A stretch of 64,000 bases of DNA from Sthenelais limicola (taxonomy: Eukaryota; Annelida; Polychaeta; Phyllodocida; Sigalionidae), in contig OW804096.1 in NCBI GenBank assembly GCA_942159475.1, forward strand, positions 129,942,941 through 130,006,940. The letters are read 5' to 3'. The translations under genes were made by a program, and so were the position numbers. Below the pieces are notes generated by a model, which saw only the letters and a program-made list of their open reading frames with translations, did not search any database and had not been told where the DNA came from. Below are positions 24,036-31,627 of this stretch, piece by piece; the stretch's first letter is position 1, and each line of letters begins with the position of its first letter.

Positions 24036-25015
24036 ATTCTCCAGATCCTGTAGAACGTTAATAGAATAGATGGAATAAGTGTAGTACGTAGTACCTTGGC
24101 AAGGGCGCATTAACAATATATAACAGGCACGGGAGCTCGTGCAGACGCGGTGTTTACATTCTCGAACAGCTGTGGTGGTTATAGGGTTGTAACCACGAAG
24201 CGAGAGCTGCAAGCCAGCAACAGTGGTTTTATGTGAAAGTAATACGGGGAAGTGAATGGGAGTGAGCCGCGCCTGGTGTGAGGAGTTATCTCAGCAAAAA
24301 TGGGGTTTAATCACGAGTGAATAAAAAGGGAGGTTGGGTTGGAATTGAGGGTAGAAAAAGAAAGACACAAAAAAAGAAAACAAAAAACAAACTAAACAGC
24401 TCCTGTGCGGGTTCAGATGGAAGGAGGGAGAGAATCTAATGCCGTGACTACAGTCTGGCATGGGAGAATACCCTAGTATATGCTATAATAATTTCTTAAA
24501 GAGTTAATATTATGTAAAGGTCTAGGAAAGCTTTGCTTATCCGAGAAAAAGGGTAAGCAAAGTTAATTGTCACTAACAGTTCTCATTGGGTAAATAAAGG
24601 ACTTATACAATGGATAGTAAGTGGGGAAGGGAGATGCGGGTGAAATAAGGTAGAATAAAGTCGCTTGTCGACTAACTATGGGTGACATTCTTGTGACAAC
24701 AATGCTCGGCTAATATGAGAAATCCCAGGCGTAGCAGATACGTAAAACAGGAGAAATGATGTATCACGAAGTTGAAAGGGTATGGCCAGAATACGCATAA
24801 GGCATGGTGAGTAAGATATGAGAGACAAATGGTAACAGCAAGGTAAGCTGCTCCAATAAGTCAAGCTTGGAGATGACTTATGGGATAGTGCCAGAGTGTC
24901 AGCTGCCCCGGAAGAAGGTAGGGGTTGAGCAATTAAAAATAAGATGGGAAATAAGGGCTGCCCAGTGGCACTAAAGTGGAGAGGAAGGAGCGCTCATCGC
25001 CGTTGATGTCGAAAG
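24036..25015 (+). other. Non-coding interval between pol and accessory ORF A
   Basis: No substantial + strand open frame is present in these 980 bases of the LTR element. The sequence is purine-rich. Weak acceptor-like sites occur (for example before 24973), but none is convincing. Confidence 0.6.
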
Positions 25016-25510
25016 ATGAATAAGTTGCCTGGTGCAGCATTAGGGGTACAGGATATGTACGACATAGAACGTCTGATTATAAGATTGATAAGAATATTTA
25101 CCATACATCCAGCTCACAGGTACGGAGGATGTCCCGAGAAGAGGTTGACAAACGAGTGGTACCTGTGGCACATGTATGCTGATCTGAGATTGCCAGACAA
25201 CGAGGTGAAAAGCATCACAGATGTGTTCCCATTGGCAAGGACAAAATACCAGCAGCATAAATATATTGCCCACGTATTAATACGTCGGGTAATATGCAAT
25301 ATTTTATCGTTAGAAGCAGAGCAGAAACGATTGGCATACGAACAATGTGATAGAGCGGTTCTTTATCAATATATAAGTGGTCTAACCTTCATCCCAGCAG
25401 ATAAAATTAACGCAGTTTTCACGGAAGAGGTGGACCTGCTAAACATTAAGGAGCTGTGTCCAAGCGCATGGGCGAAAGTCAAGGTAAGTGTATTCACTTA
25501 TAGGCAGTGA
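25016..25510 (+). CDS. Accessory ORF A of the LTR element (family of five)
   Basis: I do not recognise this 164-residue protein from any known family. It is the first of five related ORFs between pol and env. A hydrophobic helix (about 19-31) leads to P32-x-x-R35-Y36, then R43-L44 and E47-W48-Y49. The C-terminal block has SGL near 116-118, then VDLLNI and P149-x-x-W152. At 25483|25484 the frame runs into AAG|GTAAGT, a perfect splice-donor consensus, just after the PxxW block. The last eight residues may therefore be intronic read-through and the ORF may be an exon. The frame is closed by TGA at 25004-25006 upstream of the ATG. No signal peptide or cysteine motif suggests a function. Confidence 0.7.
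   Translation: MNKLPGAALGVQDMYDIERLIIRLIRIFTIHPAHRYGGCPEKRLTNEWYLWHMYADLRLPDNEVKSITDVFPLARTKYQQHKYIAHVLIRRVICNILSLEAEQKRLAYEQCDRAVLYQYISGLTFIPADKINAVFTEEVDLLNIKELCPSAWAKVKVSVFTYRQ
25484..25489 (+). promoter_or_regulatory. Splice-donor-like site ending accessory ORF A
   Basis: AAG|GTAAGT matches the 5' splice consensus and falls between complete codons (phase 0). It is in the same protein context as donor-like sites in the other four accessory ORFs. Confidence 0.5.
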
Positions 25511-25591
25511 GAAGGTATTTTTAAAAGTGGGTGGGGACACAGTATACAGTTTTATAGGCCTGTGAGCATTGAATACTGACTATCGAGGAGA

Positions 25592-26047
25592 ATGTGTAGA
25601 CCTATAACCAGGGGAGAGAAGGCAGAGGTAATACAGGTGATTCGATTGGCTCGTCTGTATATGCAGAAACCACACCTGAGATTCAGAGGGGCTAACGCTA
25701 GGAGGCGAATTGAAATGGAAACACATTTAAAAAATATCTGGTGGGGAGCCTCTCGTTTCTTGATTAGAGAAATGCCAGATAGGAGGGAGAGAATAGCCGT
25801 CAATCACATGAGCTGGGAGGATCGATCACGAAAGCAGCAGTATATATACCTGTCGATGCTAAAAAGTTATTTCGTCGGGACGATGTTAAAAATAGAATCT
25901 TGCAACTACCCAAGAGATATTATAATTAAGTTGTTGGCATGTAACACTGGGATGACAGTTAGTGACTTGGAAAAACTGGCGTGTGAACGATGGAGCTGGA
26001 TTGAGAAAACATTGGAAAAATGGATTCCGGTGTCTGAGGGTAGGTAA
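25592..26047 (+). CDS. Accessory ORF B of the LTR element (family of five)
   Basis: This 151-residue ORF has no family I recognise, but it shares the accessory blocks. A hydrophobic helix (about 12-24) is followed by P27-x-x-R30-F31, R39-I40 and E43-T44-H45. A C-terminal NTGMTVSDLEKL segment leads to W144-I-P. The frame ends at GAGG|GTAGGT (26039|26040), a donor-like sequence in phase 1, a few codons before the stop. An acceptor-like CAGTTTTATAG ends at 25557, about 35 bases before the ATG. The protein is basic (many R) and predicted mostly helical. Confidence 0.65.
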   Translation: MCRPITRGEKAEVIQVIRLARLYMQKPHLRFRGANARRRIEMETHLKNIWWGASRFLIREMPDRRERIAVNHMSWEDRSRKQQYIYLSMLKSYFVGTMLKIESCNYPRDIIIKLLACNTGMTVSDLEKLACERWSWIEKTLEKWIPVSEGR

Positions 26048-27662
26048 CATATCTGACTCGATCATGTTATGTATAACTAGAGATACGGGGTCTTTGAGAT
26101 GTTACAGGGAGCAGTTATTTCCAGTGGAGCAGTTTCTAAGACAAGGACAGGTTTATAAGCAGGGAAAAATAAATCAGAATGAAATAAAAAGGTATACAAG
26201 GCGACTTACCAGTGCGAGGTGTGGGGAAGGTTGGTTGTGGTGCAGAAGCGGAGGGAGTGCAAGGAGGGGTAGGGAGAAAGAGAGTAGGATATGAGTGTTT
26301 CTTGAGTATAATAATATATGATAGATAATATGGGTTATTATAAAAGAATAAGAAAAACTAAAAACAAACTACGTAACTACTATAACTAAAATCGACTGGG
26401 ATATACTAAAAATGTGCTACTCGTTGGCCCAGCGGCGGTATGCCCTGAAAACAAGGGCACACGCCCGCCCATAAAACCACCGAGCGGCCTTCAAAGACAG
26501 GCCATAGACGAGGAGCCGAGCTAAATCGCTCAGGCTCCATACATCCCTGGTTTCGACAATGACAATGTCATTGTCGATAGCCAGGTAAAGTTCTCGGCCT
26601 GCCATGGTTTCCAATAGGTTTGAAGATCGGGAAAATATATATAGGAGATAGGAGGCTGGTGTAGAGGGTCGGCGGAGATTGGGTGCTGCTGCGAAAAAGT
26701 GAAGCTGGAAATGATGTCTACAGGCTGCCAAATGGGGAATTTGCCTAATCAAAGAAACCACTCTGATATCATTGTAGGGAAACGCCAATTGGCTAAAAAG
26801 ATTTGATTGACGTAATAAATGAACAAAGGGGAGGCACCGGGGATCGAGTCATGATCGGGTCATAAGATCATGACACCATGACACTCATAGAGATAAGGAG
26901 CGAGGGAATAATGAGAGAATTTTTTTTTAGAATCCATGAATTGAAAATCATATAATTGAATGAAGATTAGAGCGGTGTATAGTTGATGAGTCACTGATAA
27001 GACAAAAGCAGATTGGGTGTGAAAGTCAACGAAAAGCAGAAAGTTTCAATCACTAGGTGACAGGTGGGCATAAAAAACGCTGAGAAACGCTGGTCGTAAT
27101 AAGTTTTACAGATATGGATTTCGTGGGAACGTGGGGGTTCGTTAGGACGAGGTAGTATGTTGTTCGTCGGCTGATTCGAGGATCCGATGTTTACATAAAA
27201 TAACGTGTTGATAGAAATTGGGGAAACAAAGATGACTATAGTTAGGACAGAGTAAACTGAGTCTCAGAATATTCAGGTAAGGGTTCATGGTATTGTCTAG
27301 ATTCTTTTTCGGTATATGAGAATAGCAGGAGTGGTCCAGGGGTGGATTAGTATAAAAATAACATGAAGTAAGCATACCAGCGTCTCCGGGGAAACACTAT
27401 GCCATATAAGACAGGCAGGTGAGGTGACTATGGCAACGCAGGAAATAGACTGATCTATACAGATGAAGGGAGCACGGGCCGGCAGCGACCTAGTAGGCTA
27501 GGTTATACTGATGCATAATTTTAATGACAATAATAATATGAGGGAAATAATCCACCTAGACCCTGGGCATAGAATAGACAGATGAGATTATCAGGAGAGG
27601 AAGGGCGCTGCCGGATGACAAGCCATTTCTGAAGCTTTGCTCGGCTTTGCAATTTGGAGACA
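26048..27662 (+). other. Non-coding interval between accessory ORFs B and C
   Basis: About 1.6 kb of the element lacks a + strand gene I can support. It contains a possible antisense ORF at 26417-26788, listed separately, and otherwise only short frames. Confidence 0.55.
26417..26788 (-). CDS. Possible antisense ORF, about 123 codons
   Basis: An open frame of 123 codons runs on the - strand against the direction of the element. It opens at TTG, and the first internal ATG gives a product of about 62 residues beginning MAGREL. Local base composition is more GC-rich than the surrounding non-coding interval. A TCTTTTTAG acceptor-like sequence lies just upstream on the - strand (about 26795-26803). 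It could be an antisense gene, as some complex retroviruses have, or chance. No family is recognised. Confidence 0.25.
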   Translation of the reverse strand: MAFPYNDIRVVSLIRQIPHLAACRHHFQLHFFAAAPNLRRPSTPASYLLYIFSRSSNLLETMAGRELYLAIDNDIVIVETRDVWSLSDLARLLVYGLSLKAARWFYGRACALVFRAYRRWANE

Positions 27663-28169
27663 ATGTTGGAGCATAGTAAAATAAATATCAAGAACGCGTC
27701 GATTTTGTGTATTAAAGTGTATTCGTTTTGGCTTTTAGCTCCCTGGATTAGATATCCTAGGCAGTTGCCTAATTATCGATTGGAAGTAGAATGGTACTTG
27801 CTATCTTTATACGAAAAATGTGATAAACTCCTACGGTCCCTGAAAGTTAGGCCAGGAAAATGGTACTCTACCAAGCGTTTGCGGGTAATGAGTGATAAAG
27901 ACAGAATGAGTGCGATCTTGCATCAGGTCTATAGGATTTTGGATGTACTATTGGAACTATACTCAACGGATTATTTAAGAAAGCGCTGTTGCCAGAGAAA
28001 AAATCACAAGGAGGCGGACACCAAGCGGTTCATGGCATTGTCAGGTTTATCTAAAACAAAAGTGCAGGAATTGCTTCAAGGGACGGTCAACGTAAGGTCA
28101 CCAATCGAATGGATTAATGGAGATTGGTTGCTGCATGCGGTGGGTCAAGTTTTCTTTCTCTGTCTGTAG
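27663..28169 (+). CDS. Accessory ORF C of the LTR element (family of five)
   Basis: From the first ATG (27663; the frame opens three codons earlier at TTG) this encodes 168 residues. It shows the family pattern: hydrophobic helix (about 13-25), P27-x-x-R30-Y31, R39-L40 and E43-W44-Y45. A later LSGLSKTKVQELL segment is followed by a VNV...W block. The frame enters GCG|GTGGGT (28139|28140), a moderate donor-like site in phase 0, after residue 159. A pyrimidine-containing stretch ending TTTGGAG at about 27658 could serve as acceptor, but it is weak. No enzymatic motif is visible. Confidence 0.65.
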   Translation: MLEHSKINIKNASILCIKVYSFWLLAPWIRYPRQLPNYRLEVEWYLLSLYEKCDKLLRSLKVRPGKWYSTKRLRVMSDKDRMSAILHQVYRILDVLLELYSTDYLRKRCCQRKNHKEADTKRFMALSGLSKTKVQELLQGTVNVRSPIEWINGDWLLHAVGQVFFLCL

Positions 28170-29352
28170 TGACAATCTTGGGGAAGGAGAAAGTTGATAC
28201 ATTTGAATCAGATAGGGAGAGGGGTGATGTCACGGGCTAGCCGGCAAATATGGAAGTGACATATATCATTTTGTAATTCGAGGATTCGGTTTGAATGGAT
28301 GGAATGCAGAATGATTGTTCTTGAAATCGTTTAATGAAAGGAGACGCCTAATGATGATTGAGCGAGACAACGTGTGATACAACGAGGCGTTATCTTATAT
28401 GGTCGTGTAAAGGTGACATGTTGTGATGAATTTGACTCGTGAAGATAACGCTCTGGAAAGCATACATTTCAGATAGAATTAATGAAGGTATGGTTTGCTG
28501 TTAAAACACGCCGTGGTGGTCGTTTTCGGGTGTATCAGGAAAATCACTTCTTGGGAGGCCCTCGGGCTACAAACTATGAGTAAGACATAATAATAAGTGT
28601 ATGTCATATATAATTGTCGTTGCAAGAATGGTTGTTTCAGAATAGAAATAAATAAATCATTTTAAGGTGTGGAGCGCGATGATTTTATGTTATGAAGGGA
28701 GTGAGGGTGAAGGTTACTACAACTGGTCTTTATCTTGAAGACAAAATATATGGGCTATTATTTGGTAATTCGGTGAGTGTCTACAAGGAACTCACTGGGG
28801 ATTGATAGCCTGGGATTTGGGGGTATGTGTGACTAGATGTTGTGTGAGCTTGGGACGATTGGTATCTGTTGATGGTATATAGAGCTTGTGGGATACGAAT
28901 TTTTGTATACCCAATGAGAAAACAATAATCTCTCCTCAAAATATGATGGGAGTGGGCTTGTGGGGTGATGACACTCGGCGCGTGTGTGTTACTGTAAGAT
29001 GTTTATGTCATATTTTGTGGCTTGAAAATGAGTGATGGAACATACGCAAAACTGAAAGTATCGTGTCTGGCGGGGCGGGTGGTACAACATAGGTCGCGTG
29101 CGCAGGAAGTGGGGTCTGGAAGAGTATCAACTCAAAACATTAATTATAAGTGGGAGTCAGGGGTGGTAAATATGGGTAATAAAGCTTGGCAGAGGAAGTT
29201 GGAAGGTAATAAAGGATAATGGGAAGAAGAAAATAACAAATACACGCGGATCTTGAGGGGGGGTCTGAAGTTTAGGGTCTGGAGTTTAGTGTTTGGAGTT
29301 TAGTGTCTGCACTGGTGTCCTAATGTGGCGGTAGTCCTCAACTTTGAATACA
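28170..29352 (+). other. Non-coding interval between accessory ORFs C and D
   Basis: About 1.2 kb has no convincing gene. A 65-codon frame at 29022-29219 lacks the accessory-family blocks. Direct repeats of a GTTTGGAGTTTAGTGT-type motif occur near 29265-29310, just before ORF D. Confidence 0.55.
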
Positions 29353-29982
29353 ATGGAGCTGGAACAGAGACAAATGTGTCGTTTGGAAAAAGCTAGATTG
29401 GGTGCAGACGAGCTGAAGATCTTGAAAAATCAGAAGAGAAACCTGGGGATATTGCTGGTCAGGGCCATTAGGTATTTTCTTGTGAACCCTGTGAACAGAG
29501 GTGGATCCGCACGTATTTCCACGAGAGAGCGATTGGAAAGGGATACATATATATATATTCTGAAGGAACGTTGCAGAATCTATGTTGAAAGCAGGGGTTT
29601 TCGGGCAATAGAACGGCTCACGACACGGGGCGGAAGAATGAGAAGTGTCTTCGAAGCCCAGAAAGCAGTAACTGTGTCCGATAAATTATTACATTTGACA
29701 AAGGCGGTGGGCGAAATGTTGCTAAACATCTTGGACGTCTATTGTGCTGAGGAATTCAGATTAGAATGTATAGAAGATAAACGACAACACAGATTGATTC
29801 CCTATCTGCAGAAGCGCACAGGCCTGGCAAAAAGACTTATAGTCGCTAACTTGGAATCGGATATTGACTTTGCGAACCTGGGTGACGTATTACCAGAAGA
29901 GTATTTGCCAGACATAATGACAAGAAAGGTGAGTTATATGGAGTCTCACAAATTAGTGGAAGAAGGGGGCATCCCCGTGTAA
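29353..29982 (+). CDS. Accessory ORF D of the LTR element (family of five)
   Basis: The first ATG (29353, three codons after a TTG) gives 209 residues, the longest family member. A basic N-terminal extension of about 30 residues precedes the shared blocks: hydrophobic helix (about 31-44), P46-x-x-R49, R60-L61 and D64-T65-Y66. An RTGLAKRLIVANL segment then leads to a DIDFANLGDVLPEEYLP block, matching the PxxW region of the others with Y in place of W. The frame enters AAG|GTGAGT (29928|29929), a strong donor consensus in phase 0, after residue 192. Function is unknown. Confidence 0.7.
   Translation: MELEQRQMCRLEKARLGADELKILKNQKRNLGILLVRAIRYFLVNPVNRGGSARISTRERLERDTYIYILKERCRIYVESRGFRAIERLTTRGGRMRSVFEAQKAVTVSDKLLHLTKAVGEMLLNILDVYCAEEFRLECIEDKRQHRLIPYLQKRTGLAKRLIVANLESDIDFANLGDVLPEEYLPDIMTRKVSYMESHKLVEEGGIPV
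29929..29934 (+). promoter_or_regulatory. Splice-donor-like site ending accessory ORF D
   Basis: AAG|GTGAGT matches the consensus, is in phase 0, and falls shortly after the conserved C-terminal block, as in ORFs A and E. Confidence 0.5.
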
Positions 29983-30188
29983 GCATATACTGTCTATATT
30001 TGTCGTGGTCGATTGGTAAAACATCACCAGTTGCTAGGGAGTGGGAAAAAACAAGACTATAATGGGTAGGTGAAGATGGACCTAGGGTATATAAAGCATG
30101 CCGGTGGAGGGGGGGGGGACCAGGGATATATAGTATTGTCACAGGAGATAGACCTGGTATAGTAGGGTTTGCATCACTGTAGTGAAAG

Positions 30189-30758
30189 ATGGATACAAGA
30201 AGGGGGAGTGAGATGATTAATGCGGAAATTATTAGGAGGACAGATAAGGCTGCCAGAATGGCAGCCATCTTGAATCAACAGGTCAGGGCCAATTGGTTAA
30301 TGCTCGAAATCTTGAAATTCTTCATGTTGTCTCCATATCAGCGATATCCGGAGTTTGAGCCCATTAGAAGGCTGCAAAAGGAGACGCATATCGTTCGCTT
30401 GAGAAAAGCGGCATTTGATTTTTTAAGAGGCCTACGTTATGAGCCTATTCGGTCCTTGACGATTGATATCTCGCAGAGACATACTCTCACGCCATTAAGG
30501 AGGCTACAGGATACGGTATGCATTATCTCGGATTTAACATATGAAATTTTAAACATGTTTCGTCCAAGGGTGAGGGGGATATTCCCTGAAAATATGGAGC
30601 AAGCGGTAAAATTCCTGGACAAGCTAACAGAAATGTCTGAGGCAACTATAAGACATCACCTGTCGTTACCGGTGGATGTATATCAAATCGAGCTAAGATT
30701 GCCTCTGTCATGGATGCCCGTGGGCTTGAAGGTGAGTTTTGGACAGTTGAACCCATAG
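30189..30758 (+). CDS. Accessory ORF E of the LTR element (family of five)
   Basis: This 189-residue ORF shows the family pattern clearly. A hydrophobic helix (about 35-47) leads to P49-x-x-R52-Y53, R61-L62 and E65-T66-H67. The C-terminal part has a LTEMSEATIRHHL segment, VDVYQIEL and LPLSWMP. The frame enters AAG|GTGAGT (30731|30732), a strong donor in phase 0, after residue 181. A TTTGCATCACTGTAG sequence ending at 30182 is a plausible acceptor seven bases before the ATG. It is 0.9 kb upstream of env. I do not recognise a function. Confidence 0.7.
   Translation: MDTRRGSEMINAEIIRRTDKAARMAAILNQQVRANWLMLEILKFFMLSPYQRYPEFEPIRRLQKETHIVRLRKAAFDFLRGLRYEPIRSLTIDISQRHTLTPLRRLQDTVCIISDLTYEILNMFRPRVRGIFPENMEQAVKFLDKLTEMSEATIRHHLSLPVDVYQIELRLPLSWMPVGLKVSFGQLNP
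30732..30737 (+). promoter_or_regulatory. Splice-donor-like site ending accessory ORF E
   Basis: AAG|GTGAGT follows the LPLSWMP block directly and is in phase 0, like the sites ending ORFs A and D. Confidence 0.5.
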
Positions 30759-31597
30759 GTACACAATACATATCTGAAATGTGCAGGGTTATGTTATGAG
30801 GGTGTATATTAGGCTTTATGATACGTTTGGGGCTCTGTTGGATACATGGTGACAAGGTATACATGTAAGAATTATGGAGGTATAAGATGCCTACGTGCAA
30901 CTCACTGGGGTGTCGGGGTTGTGTGGAGAAGCAGGTTTAAAAATTCATGTAAGGAAATTGAAGCGAATTGGAGGCGCATTTACTCTTTTGGTCGAGTATG
31001 ATGTACTGTGCTGGATTGGAGTGTATGGAGCCAGTAACCTAAATGGTGAGATTATTGGTATATTTTGATGGGGGCTGGAACGTATGAAAAGTGGAGCTTG
31101 GGAGGCAAGACAGTTAAAATTAGACACAGCAATTGGGCTCAAGCAGTCGAAACCCATAAGTAGCTTGCAAGCGGTTGGGGGGGGGTTGTTCTATAAATTG
31201 CAAGACAGGCCTCATACACGATTTAAGTGGCTAGGTGTCATTATGCAGTATTTCATCTAGCAGGGGAAGGTCATGAGCTGGGACACCCGTACCCTAACTT
31301 AATATGGGGATGTGTCGTATGCTTGAGAGGGAGGGGGGAAGGAGCAAGCCCAATAGGTCTTGGACTGGTCTGGTCTCAGATATAAGCTCAGCACAGCCAG
31401 AGGGGGAGCATCACTTGACTTTTGTACAGGGATCAGGAACGAACTTGCATATAGAAAGAACGGGGACTAGTATCTTACTACAGGACTAGGATCGCAAGAT
31501 GTTCGGACTCATAATAGGGTGAGTTTACTAGAACTATATCACTTTTACATAGGCCAGTAAAGGCTAGTGTGGATTTCTCAGCATTAAGCCGTTTTTC
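30759..31597 (+). other. Non-coding interval between accessory ORF E and env
   Basis: No gene is supported in these roughly 840 bases. A run of nine G lies near 31178. The interval would be the last part of an intron in any transcript spliced to the env acceptor. Confidence 0.55.
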
Positions 31598-31623
31598 ATT
31601 TTTGGCTAACTTCTTGTTTTTAG
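31598..31623 (+). promoter_or_regulatory. Strong splice acceptor before env
   Basis: A T-rich tract (31590-31621, with TTCTTGTTTTTAG at its end) precedes the AG at 31622-31623. The env ATG follows four bases later at 31628. A TAA at 31607-31609 closes the env frame upstream, so the acceptor defines the start of the env exon. This is the best acceptor I see in the element. Confidence 0.7.
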
Positions 31624-31627
31624 GATC

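Noticed and set aside
25962..26294. 110-codon + strand ORF overlapping accessory ORF B
   Set aside because: It overlaps ORF B out of frame, lacks the family blocks and its tail is low-complexity.
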